A model generated the notes under the pieces. The model had not been told where the DNA came from, made no database searches, and saw nothing but the letters and a program-made list of their open reading frames with translations. From Corynebacterium accolens (GTDB lineage: Bacteria; Actinomycetota; Actinomycetes; Mycobacteriales; Mycobacteriaceae): a stretch of DNA of 5,681 nt. Below, in pieces: positions 1-5,681 of the stretch (its first letter is position 1; every line of letters begins with the position of its first letter). Where the stretch lies: assembly GCF_030515985.1 (NCBI RefSeq), contig NZ_CP100376.1:1811895-1817575 (forward strand), in the 5' to 3' direction. The translations under genes and the position numbers were made by a program.

Positions 1-1
1 C

Positions 2-652
2 CCGGCCGCCATCCTGCGCCCGCCGTTCTATAACCCGGATGCGGATGCCGCTGAGAACTTCGGCGCCATTGGTTCTGTCATCGGGCACGAAATCGGCCAT
101 GGCTTTGATGACCAGGGCTCGCAATTCGATGGCCAGGGCAACCTGAACTCCTGGTGGTCCGATGAAGACCGCGCGGACTTTGAGGCGCTCACGGCAAAGC
201 TGGTGGAGCAATTCGATGGCCAGGTGCCTACGGTGCTAAAGGATGCTGGCACCGAATCTTCCGGCGTCAACGGCAAATTCACCTTGGGTGAAAACATTGG
301 TGACCTAGGCGGACTGGGCATTTCCGTGGTGGCCTACAAGAATTACTGCGCCGATAAGGGCATTGACCTGCTGGGCCAAGAAGAAGAATTTGTGGTCGAC
401 GGCGCCGAGCCGGAATTGGCCGAGCACACCTACAACGGTCTGCAGCGCTTCTTCTTGTCCTGGGCCCGCGTCTGGCGCACGGCCATCCGCCCGGAGATGG
501 CGACCCAGTACCTGGCCATTGATCCGCACTCGCCCGCGGAGTTCCGCTGCAACCTCATCGCCGCGAATATCGCCGAATTCTACGAGGCCTTCGACGTAGA
601 CAAAGACTCCCCGATGTACCTGGCCCCGGCGGACCGCGTCACCATCTGGTAA
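2..652 (+). CDS. pepO: M13 family zinc metallopeptidase (neprilysin/PepO type), C-terminal part
   Basis: Endopeptidase of the M13 (neprilysin) family, which hydrolyses oligopeptides with one catalytic zinc; relatives are PepO and mycobacterial Zmp1. The reading frame is open at the left window edge, so the start is outside. The 216 visible residues are the C-terminal third of a protein usually about 640-690 residues long. The zinc site HEIGH is encoded at 86-100. The third-ligand motif GENIGD gives Glu at 290-292 and Asp at 302-304. The substrate-binding pair of the family is seen as DPHSPAEFR, with His at 527-529 and Arg six residues later, the same spacing as in neprilysin. The FFLSWARVWR block and the terminal Trp (…RVTIW) are also typical. 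All catalytic elements visible here are intact. The upstream NAxY substrate motif and any signal or membrane anchor lie outside the window, so location cannot be judged. The symbol follows common usage; the physiological substrate is unknown. Confidence 0.93.
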   Translation, partial: PAAILRPPFYNPDADAAENFGAIGSVIGHEIGHGFDDQGSQFDGQGNLNSWWSDEDRADFEALTAKLVEQFDGQVPTVLKDAGTESSGVNGKFTLGENIGDLGGLGISVVAYKNYCADKGIDLLGQEEEFVVDGAEPELAEHTYNGLQRFFLSWARVWRTAIRPEMATQYLAIDPHSPAEFRCNLIAANIAEFYEAFDVDKDSPMYLAPADRVTIW

Positions 653-664
653 ATTAGTTCTTCC

Positions 665-706
665 CCGAGCCTGCCTTGTGCGCATCATGTGCACGCGTAG
701 GCTCGG
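665..706. repeat. Perfect 8-bp inverted repeat with inner dyad, between peptidase and hydrolase
   Basis: The arms CCGAGCCT (665-672) and AGGCTCGG (699-706) are perfectly complementary. A second 4-bp dyad, GTGC (678-681) and GCAC (691-694), is nested inside. It begins 12 bp after the peptidase stop codon and ends 4 bp before the preferred hydrolase start. It could be a terminator for the peptidase transcript, but neither strand has a T-run after it. It could equally be an operator, because the right arm covers the proposed -10 box of the hydrolase promoter. The pairing is seen directly; the role is inference. Confidence 0.5.
676..703 (+). promoter_or_regulatory. Putative promoter for a leaderless hydrolase transcript
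   Basis: A TTGTGC hexamer (676-681, three of six matches to TTGACA) is followed after 16 bp by TAGGCT (698-703), which fits the TAnnnT -10 pattern of corynebacterial promoters. Transcription would start about 7 bp downstream, at the A of ATG 711. That would give a message without a leader, a common arrangement in actinobacteria. No good Shine-Dalgarno sequence precedes the ATG, and the nearest GGA is only 3 bp away, too close. Short motifs like these arise easily by chance. Confidence 0.35.
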
Positions 707-710
707 AAAT

Positions 711-1589
711 ATGACTGATGCACACGATAAAGATCCGCACCGGCCGCTAGAGCCCGGCCAACAATGGCGCATCGGCGGGCAAGACCGCCAGATGAGCGAG
801 GAAGAACAGCTAGAGCAGCTGGTTTCTTATATCGACGCCCATTATGAGGCGCCGGATTTCCGCCCGCCTTGGGTCGGCGGTGGCTCGCCGGAGGCGGACC
901 AGTATTGCGCCCTACTGCCAGACCGCATCACCCACGCCGCCATGATGGTGTTGGGCACCGGCGTTAATCATGCGCTTCCGGGTACGGCGTTTACGGACGG
1001 CATTACCGTAGACTCCGCCGAGGTCGGCGCCATTTTTCGCCCCTCTGAGCCCACTGGCCGGTGGGCGGTATCGTTGCACTCCGGCGGCTGGTGGCGCGGC
1101 GATGGGAAGGCGCTGGAAATGCAGTGGCGCCCCGAGGTTGCCGCCGCCGCGCAGCTTTCCGGCACCACGATCATTGACGTGGATTATCCGCTCGCGCCGG
1201 AGCATACGGTCAAAGACATGGTCGCGGCGGTCAACCGCGCCATTGATTATGCCCGCGAGCAGGGCGCCTCCCACGTCACCACGTGGGGATATTCTTCCGG
1301 CGGTGCATTGGCAGCGCTCGCGCCTGCCGATGCCCTCTTGCTCACCTTCCCCGACTTCGGCGCCCTAGCCAACCTGCCGGAGGACTACCGCGTGGGCTAT
1401 GAGCTGCCTAAACAATTCCCTGAGACCTTCGTGCAGACCGCGACCGAGGATGAGATAGCCGATCGTGTCCACATTCCCCAAGCTAAAGAGCGCGATTATG
1501 TCTCGACCCACCGCGTGTCCACCCCGGCCGTGGCGCGCCAGCGGGTGCAGGATGCAGCCGAATTTTTGCGCGGTGAGCTGACGCAATAA
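711..1589 (+). CDS. Compact alpha/beta hydrolase, HSL/carboxylesterase type
   Basis: Probable serine esterase or lipase-like hydrolase of 292 residues, with no signal peptide or membrane segment, so probably cytoplasmic. The oxyanion-hole motif is HSGGWW (residues 123-128), in the place of HGGG in the hormone-sensitive-lipase family. YPLAPEH (159-165) matches that family's YRLAPEH signature. The nucleophile elbow is GYSSG, with Ser195 encoded at 1293-1295. The acid is probably Asp247 in TEDEIAD, and the likely base is His267. Only 52 residues separate Ser195 from Asp247, far fewer than is usual in the family, so the strands and cap after the elbow are reduced. The first 110 residues show no domain I recognise. 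In-frame alternative starts exist at GTG 678 and ATG 687. ATG 711 is preferred because the added residues (MRIMCTRRLGN) look non-conserved and are encoded within the inverted repeat, and because a -10 box is correctly spaced. The substrate is unknown. It is convergent with emb. Confidence 0.8.
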   Translation: MTDAHDKDPHRPLEPGQQWRIGGQDRQMSEEEQLEQLVSYIDAHYEAPDFRPPWVGGGSPEADQYCALLPDRITHAAMMVLGTGVNHALPGTAFTDGITVDSAEVGAIFRPSEPTGRWAVSLHSGGWWRGDGKALEMQWRPEVAAAAQLSGTTIIDVDYPLAPEHTVKDMVAAVNRAIDYAREQGASHVTTWGYSSGGALAALAPADALLLTFPDFGALANLPEDYRVGYELPKQFPETFVQTATEDEIADRVHIPQAKERDYVSTHRVSTPAVARQRVQDAAEFLRGELTQ

Positions 1590-1614
1590 AACCGGCTGCG
1601 GCTGGCTGCACAGC
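1584..1614 (-). terminator. Possible intrinsic terminator of emb
   Basis: On the minus strand, just after the emb stop, GCTGTG (1614-1609) can pair with CGCAGC (1600-1595). This gives five Watson-Crick pairs and one G-U pair around an 8-base loop. Three bases (CGG) and then TTTTATT follow. The stem is short and the T-run starts 3 bases late, so this is moderate evidence. It lies in the 37-bp gap between convergent genes, where termination is expected. On the plus strand a different hairpin, CTGGCT (1602-1607) with AGCTAG (1612-1617), could serve the hydrolase, but it has no T-run. Confidence 0.4.
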
Positions 1615-1626
1615 TAGGGGCGGTCG

Positions 1627-4600
1627 CTATTGCTCGCCCTCTGGCCGGATCTTCATCTCGGACTCTTTCCACAGTCCAGAACGAGTAACGTCCTCATAAT
1701 CGATCTCTGCCTTGGCCGGGGTATTGCCCTGTGAATCGGTACGCAATTCGTACTTTTCAATGGCGCCCCAGTCGCGCGCCCAATCGTTATTGAGGTAGCT
1801 CGGGATTTCGTAGGAGTAGTTCACCGCTTCCGCAGTGGACATGGCACCGCCGCCGGAGAAGGATTGGAAATCCGTCAGGGAGGTTTGCGCCGCCGCATCT
1901 GGGAGGATGCGATACTCCGGAATCTCGGTTACGCCGGCGTAGTGGTCAAAGGTGCGCTGGCAGGGGAACTGCAGAGCCACCGCCCAGTCCAAGAGCGCGG
2001 GCTTTTCCGCAGGGAACTGGTTATTGATGCTGTCTAGTTCCGGCACGCGCGGCGGGGTGAAGGCTAGCCAGTCATCTTCATCGGTGGAATCGTCCTCGGC
2101 CACTAGGCGCACGACATTGGCTTCTTCCGGCAATTCATCCATGGGCAGGCGCAGGTTGCGCCACTTGGGGGTGGCGCCGACATCGGAAAGCTCTTTTTCT
2201 CCCTTATCGGTGACCTTGCCATCCTCATCAATGGTGCCGTATTCCAAGGTGAGCTCCATGCCCTCTTGTTCCACATCATTGACATCGTGGTGATAAATCT
2301 TGCCCGCGGCGCTGACAGCCAGAACCGGGGTATTTTCCGTAGTCTCCGGCAGGTGATACCACTTCGTGGTTACCTGGGACAGCGACTCTTGGCTTTCGGT
2401 GTAGGAGCCCAAGACTGGCACGCTGGTGTAGTCCAAGTTGAAGGGCAGGTGCATGGTCGAGCCATTGACGCCCTTCGTGCCGCGGACACCGCCTTCAGAC
2501 GTATCGGTGCTTTCTGAAGCCTTCTTCCCAGCGCGGCGGGTCTCCTGCGAATCATCAGAAGAATCCCCGCCCGATTCCTTATCCGTCCCAGCGGTGGCAT
2601 CGTCTTGGCTGGTGGAGTCGGAATCTTGGGAGCTATCTCCAATGGCACCCACAGAAGCAGAATCCTGATCCTCAGGCTCGATGGATTCGGGGATATTATT
2701 CGGCCCGAATCCGTTGCTGGTTTCATCCTTGTCTACCAAGGAATCGCCCAAGTCCCCATCCACCGGGGTGAGGAAGGAGTCATTGGTATTGGTTTCTACC
2801 AAGGTTTCATTGGCTAGCGAGCAGGTATCACCGCGCAAGGATGCTAGGTTGCCCTTGCCCACTGAGTAGGAATCCGCCTGGGCGACGGTGGCCTTGGCAA
2901 AAGAAGCCATCGAAAAAGCCACCACAATGGCGCAGGCTACCGCGATGGGCGCGGACATGATGCCGGCCGAGCGCGATACCTTCGCGGCGGCTTCTTGCTT
3001 GAATTCTTTTTCCGTGCCTTCCTCTTGGGCCTGCAATTTGTGATGGCTGTGGCGCAAGGATTGCACCACGCCGACCGCGAGGACGACCAAGGAGATGGCG
3101 AGCAGGATCGAGTTGGCCTCAATACCCTTGAACTGCACCGTGCGGTCCCACCATGGGATGCCGAAGGAGGATACGTACCACCAAGCATTCCAACCCGCGA
3201 AGGAGATGGAGAGCAAGAAGAGCACCGCGGCGATGCTAAAGGTGCGGGCGCGCGGGGAGCGCAACGCAAACCTGGATAGCACTACGGCAGCCAGCGCAGC
3301 GATCACCCCGGCGACACCGGCATAGATACCAAAGTGGTGCGTCCACTTGGTCGGGGTGAACATGAGGAAGAACATCGACAGCGCCACGATGATGAGCAGA
3401 CGCTGGGTGGGGCCGACTGCGGCACCAATAACGCGGCGGTCCTTGATAAACGCAGCCAGGATGAGCACCAAGCAAAACAGCATGGTGAGTACGGCGAAGC
3501 GGCGGGTCAGCGAACCATCCACGGATTCTTGGAAGAGCGTGGAATAACGGGCGTATTCGGCATACCACGGCAGCGACGGGCCGACCTCCGAGCGCACCCG
3601 GGTGGATTCAGCGACGCTGGCCAAGGTCTGATCTCCAAAGGCAGCGACGATGATGGCAGTGCCGGAAGCCAAAAATGGGGCAACCAAGCTAAGCCAACCG
3701 GTAGCGCCACCGCCCATGGCGGGCACGCGCGCGGCCATCGCACGGAAAAGGTGCGGCAGGCTCACGAGGAATACACCAACCGCAAAAAGGCCAGTGGGGC
3801 CGGCGGCGAGCGTAATCGTGGCAGCGATGGTGCCTACGGCTGCCGGCAGCAACCGGTGGGTGGCAATGGCGCGCTCAAAGGATGCCCACGTCACCATCAC
3901 GCCTAGGGCCACGATCGGTTCTGGGCGGGTGCCGTTGTTATACGGCAGCCAGAAGGCTAGGAACATTAGTGCGGCGGTCCAGTGGCTGACGCGGCGGGCA
4001 TCGACGATGTCCCCAAAGCGCGGCAGCATTTCCCGCGAAAGAATGAACCAGATAATGAGCCCCGAAATTAGTCCGGGCAGGCGGACGAAGACCGACGCCG
4101 TGGAAATCTGCGATAGTAGCGCGACGAGGTCATAGTACGGTGAGCCGAATGGTGCCTCGGGCACGCCGTACCACCGGTAGTAGTTGGCCATGTACGTGGC
4201 GTTATCGAAGACGCGGCTCATAGAGAAGATGAAGCCATCGTCAGAGGTATTGGCACCGAAGATGTACCAGAGGCCCAAGACGGCGGCGACGACGCCATCG
4301 AGGGGGCGAATCTTCTTCCACGTTTCTGGCATGAAGCGCAACTTTTGCCCATCAAGGCGGTCAATGCGCCACAGGCAGAACAGCGAGACAATCACCATAG
4401 CGACGCCGAGCCACATCGCGATGGACTTAATCAGCGAGGGAGAAGAAGTAAACCGCGAGTTGATATCGACGTGGATATTCAGCCCGTCATCGACCAAGTT
4501 CTGCACATTGGCATCATCTTTAAGCTCGGTATACACACCGGTGACCTGCGGGCGCAGGTCATCTTCGGTGGTCTTTTTGTGTTTGCCGACGCTGACGGTG

Positions 4601-5073
4601 GTGCCGTCACCGGTGGCGGAGATGTGCAGCTGGGCGTCATCGGAAAGCTGCGCTACTTCTTTAGCGCTTAAGGTCAGTAGGACCTCATCGAGCGAGACCA
4701 CAGACAAGCCGTCATCGCCGGAACGGACAAATAGGCCGCGGTTCGATGCCTTCTTGGACTCGGGTGGGACGGTGCTGTAGACCATGTTTTGGCCATCGCG
4801 GAGCTCATCCACCGCGGACATGGGGATGGTGGCCTCCAAGTTTTCCGGCGCCACGGAGATAAGTGGTGCATTGATAGATTGCAGCGAATCATTCTGCGGC
4901 CAATCAAAGGAAGACTGGGTTTGGTTCACTGGCAATAGCGGGGTGGCTATAAAACACAGGAAACCAATTAACCCGGCGATGATCGCGGTCCAGCGCAACC
5001 CGGCAGGGGCTGTGGCGATACTTAGCCCGGAGGGGCGTGCTTCTTTCGATTTCGTTTTAAGGCTATCTGACAC
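1627..5073 (-). CDS. emb: Arabinofuranosyltransferase Emb (EmbC-like), ethambutol target family
   Basis: GT-C membrane glycosyltransferase that polymerises the arabinan of cell-wall arabinogalactan from decaprenyl-phospho-arabinose. Its 1148 residues match corynebacterial Emb length and slightly exceed mycobacterial EmbC. A first membrane helix (about 27-48) is followed by an extracytoplasmic domain to about 212. Fourteen more helices run from about 214 to 728, giving the family's 15 in total. A periplasmic C-terminal domain follows. The catalytic DDG is at residues 278-280 (4234-4242). YMANYYRWYGVPEAPFG (about 294-310) is closer to EmbC than to EmbB. In the C-terminal domain, Cys751 and Cys1038 probably form a disulphide. 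Asn742, Asp994 and Trp1030, placed by spacing from those cysteines, line up with sugar-binding residues I recall for mycobacterial EmbC. An acidic linker (about 797-870) interrupts this domain. GTG 5073 is the only ATG/GTG/TTG start before helix 1 in an open frame that begins at 5088, apart from a TTG at codon 26. It lies 75 bp downstream of aftA on the same strand. Confidence 0.97.
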   Translation of the reverse strand: MSDSLKTKSKEARPSGLSIATAPAGLRWTAIIAGLIGFLCFIATPLLPVNQTQSSFDWPQNDSLQSINAPLISVAPENLEATIPMSAVDELRDGQNMVYSTVPPESKKASNRGLFVRSGDDGLSVVSLDEVLLTLSAKEVAQLSDDAQLHISATGDGTTVSVGKHKKTTEDDLRPQVTGVYTELKDDANVQNLVDDGLNIHVDINSRFTSSPSLIKSIAMWLGVAMVIVSLFCLWRIDRLDGQKLRFMPETWKKIRPLDGVVAAVLGLWYIFGANTSDDGFIFSMSRVFDNATYMANYYRWYGVPEAPFGSPYYDLVALLSQISTASVFVRLPGLISGLIIWFILSREMLPRFGDIVDARRVSHWTAALMFLAFWLPYNNGTRPEPIVALGVMVTWASFERAIATHRLLPAAVGTIAATITLAAGPTGLFAVGVFLVSLPHLFRAMAARVPAMGGGATGWLSLVAPFLASGTAIIVAAFGDQTLASVAESTRVRSEVGPSLPWYAEYARYSTLFQESVDGSLTRRFAVLTMLFCLVLILAAFIKDRRVIGAAVGPTQRLLIIVALSMFFLMFTPTKWTHHFGIYAGVAGVIAALAAVVLSRFALRSPRARTFSIAAVLFLLSISFAGWNAWWYVSSFGIPWWDRTVQFKGIEANSILLAISLVVLAVGVVQSLRHSHHKLQAQEEGTEKEFKQEAAAKVSRSAGIMSAPIAVACAIVVAFSMASFAKATVAQADSYSVGKGNLASLRGDTCSLANETLVETNTNDSFLTPVDGDLGDSLVDKDETSNGFGPNNIPESIEPEDQDSASVGAIGDSSQDSDSTSQDDATAGTDKESGGDSSDDSQETRRAGKKASESTDTSEGGVRGTKGVNGSTMHLPFNLDYTSVPVLGSYTESQESLSQVTTKWYHLPETTENTPVLAVSAAGKIYHHDVNDVEQEGMELTLEYGTIDEDGKVTDKGEKELSDVGATPKWRNLRLPMDELPEEANVVRLVAEDDSTDEDDWLAFTPPRVPELDSINNQFPAEKPALLDWAVALQFPCQRTFDHYAGVTEIPEYRILPDAAAQTSLTDFQSFSGGGAMSTAEAVNYSYEIPSYLNNDWARDWGAIEKYELRTDSQGNTPAKAEIDYEDVTRSGLWKESEMKIRPEGEQ

Positions 5074-5086
5074 GGCGATTAGTGTA
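5074..5086 (-). promoter_or_regulatory. Putative -10 region for a leaderless emb transcript
   Basis: On the minus strand TACACT (5086-5081) fits the TAnnnT -10 pattern and is followed by 7 bases, AATCGCC, then the GTG start at 5073. A transcript from here would begin at or next to the start codon. No Shine-Dalgarno-like stretch occurs in the 18 bases before the GTG, and an in-frame stop at 5089-5091 blocks any earlier start. I see no convincing -35 box at 16-18 bp spacing, though weak -35 boxes are usual in corynebacteria. Confidence 0.4.
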
Positions 5087-5100
5087 CGTCAGTCTGGCCC

Positions 5101-5150
5101 AAGTTCCCGTGTGCACGCCCCGATAACCCCGGGGAAGTGTGGGTGAACTT
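5101..5150. repeat. Imperfect inverted repeat spanning the aftA-emb gap
   Basis: AAGTTC (5101-5106) is the reverse complement of GAACTT (5145-5150), which abuts the aftA stop codon. Past a single-base bulge, CC (5107-5108) pairs with GG (5142-5143). Further inside, CAC (5114-5116) can pair with GTG (5137-5139) and CCCC (5118-5121) with GGGG (5131-5134). In the aftA-to-emb direction this gives a long, interrupted hairpin beginning at the aftA stop. No T-run follows, so it may be a partial terminator, an RNA-stability element or a regulator site. The remaining part of this gap holds only the -10 region described separately. Confidence 0.4.
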
Positions 5151-5681
5151 ACTTGGTTCGCACCGCCGTTACGAATGGACCCGTTTGCTCCAGCTCCCAG
5201 CCTTCCGCAAAGACCTCGGGGTTGAAGAAGACTGCGCGGTAGCGAATATTTGGCTGGTTAGGATAGATATCCTCAGCCAAGTGCACCTTGAACCCATCAT
5301 CTTTATTGTCGAGGTCGCCGCGGAAGATGATGGCATCCGGCCCGCGCCACGGTGCGGAATCGAGGGATTTTTGGAACTCTGCAGGAGTAGAGTCCCATGA
5401 CTCATCCGCCCAGGCTTCAATCTGGTCATTGCGGTGTTTGAATTCCCCGAGGGGATTTGCATAGTGGCTGGTAAAGGCGTTAAAGCCCCAGTATGGGTAG
5501 TAAGCCATGAAGGTTTTTTCATCCGTGAGGACTACCGTTTCGTTGGCCGTATAGCCCTGATCCTGGATGAAGTTGTGGATATCCAGATAATAATGAGCGG
5601 AATCGCTGGTAAAGCGATCCGCGCGCTCGCCGTAACCATCGGTATCACTGTAGGCGTGGTCGATGGCATCTTCGTTTGCCT
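5149..5681 (-). CDS. aftA: Galactan 5-O-arabinofuranosyltransferase AftA, C-terminal domain
   Basis: AftA primes arabinan synthesis. It transfers the first arabinofuranose from decaprenyl-phospho-arabinose to C5 hydroxyls of the galactan, before Emb acts. The frame is open to the right window edge, and 176 complete codons precede the TAA at 5151-5149. These correspond to the soluble, extracytoplasmic C-terminal domain that follows the membrane helices. I recognise the family by the block YYPYWGFNAFTSHYANPLGEF (Met encoded at 5508-5506 just before it), by a following RNDQIEAW stretch, and by the position directly upstream of emb, the conserved order in Corynebacteriales. An internal ATG at 5508 is not the start, because coding continues upstream (for example DIHNFIQDQGYTANETVVLT). 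No helix is visible in this part. The membrane and catalytic regions lie outside the window, so completeness cannot be judged. Confidence 0.88.
   Translation of the reverse strand, partial: ANEDAIDHAYSDTDGYGERADRFTSDSAHYYLDIHNFIQDQGYTANETVVLTDEKTFMAYYPYWGFNAFTSHYANPLGEFKHRNDQIEAWADESWDSTPAEFQKSLDSAPWRGPDAIIFRGDLDNKDDGFKVHLAEDIYPNQPNIRYRAVFFNPEVFAEGWELEQTGPFVTAVRTK

Noticed and set aside
678..710. Longer hydrolase N-terminus from GTG 678 or ATG 687
   Set aside because: The added residues would be encoded within the inverted repeat, no ribosome site precedes either codon, and the -10 box fits a start at 711. Not fully excluded.
305..772. 155-codon minus-strand open frame across the peptidase end and intergenic gap
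   Set aside because: It is antisense to conserved M13 sequence and crosses the inverted repeat. It has no motif, and the plus-strand frame is clearly the real gene.
912..1274. 120-codon minus-strand open frame opposite the hydrolase
   Set aside because: It overlaps the motif-bearing plus-strand hydrolase and its translation resembles no protein family.
1618..1639. GGGCG (1618-1622) and CGCCC (1635-1639) as a terminator for the hydrolase
   Set aside because: The stem is only 5 bp with a 12-base loop, the right arm lies in emb coding sequence, and no T-run follows.
2464..2685. Tandem DNA repeat or foreign insertion in the Emb acidic linker
   Set aside because: The segment is low in complexity at protein level, but no repeating DNA unit, flanking duplication or frame disruption is visible. 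Ordinary linker divergence explains it.
3334..3906. 190-codon plus-strand open frame opposite emb
   Set aside because: Antisense to the membrane-helix region of emb. The product is rich in Gly, His and Arg and has no domain. The same holds for the 161-codon frame at 3650-4135.
4184..4780. 198-codon plus-strand open frame opposite emb
   Set aside because: It lies wholly antisense to the conserved N-terminal half of emb. Its translation is Ser/Arg/Thr-rich with no recognisable motif, as expected for the opposite strand of a GC-rich gene.
1..5681. Undescribed defence, mobile or RNA system
   Set aside because: Almost all the window is recognisable coding sequence, and the three gaps are 37-75 bp. 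No spaced repeats, integrase, transposase, toxin-antitoxin pair or structured RNA beyond the short hairpins was found.

Overview
The window looks like a chromosomal cell-wall locus from a mycolic-acid-containing actinomycete, most likely a Corynebacterium. It is GC-rich. A single Emb arabinosyltransferase lies directly downstream of AftA, and the next gene after emb is convergent and unrelated. Corynebacteria have one emb gene, whereas mycobacteria have an embC-embA-embB cluster. This assignment rests on protein recognition and gene order, not on a database search.

Layout. Positions 2-652 (+) hold the C-terminal third of an M13 (neprilysin/PepO-type) zinc metallopeptidase, cut by the left window edge. 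After a 58-bp gap with a strong inverted repeat, 711-1589 (+) encodes a compact alpha/beta hydrolase of the HSL/carboxylesterase type. A 37-bp convergent gap with a possible terminator separates it from emb (1627-5073, -), a full-length 1148-residue membrane arabinofuranosyltransferase that fills 60% of the window. A 75-bp gap with an imperfect inverted repeat and a likely promoter separates emb from aftA (5149-5681, -), of which only the C-terminal domain is present.

How the genes work together. AftA and Emb act one after the other on the outer face of the membrane. AftA places the first arabinofuranose on the galactan, and Emb extends the arabinan, both using decaprenyl-phospho-arabinose. 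The product is the arabinogalactan that carries the mycolate layer. They are probably one transcription unit, with an extra promoter just before emb. The peptidase and hydrolase face them from the other strand. Nothing in the sequence ties those two to arabinogalactan synthesis.

I found no mobile element, CRISPR array, tRNA or rRNA, and no convincing undescribed system. The observations most worth following are regulatory and structural: emb and the hydrolase both appear to be leaderless, the Emb periplasmic domain carries a long acidic linker, and the hydrolase is unusually short between its catalytic residues.
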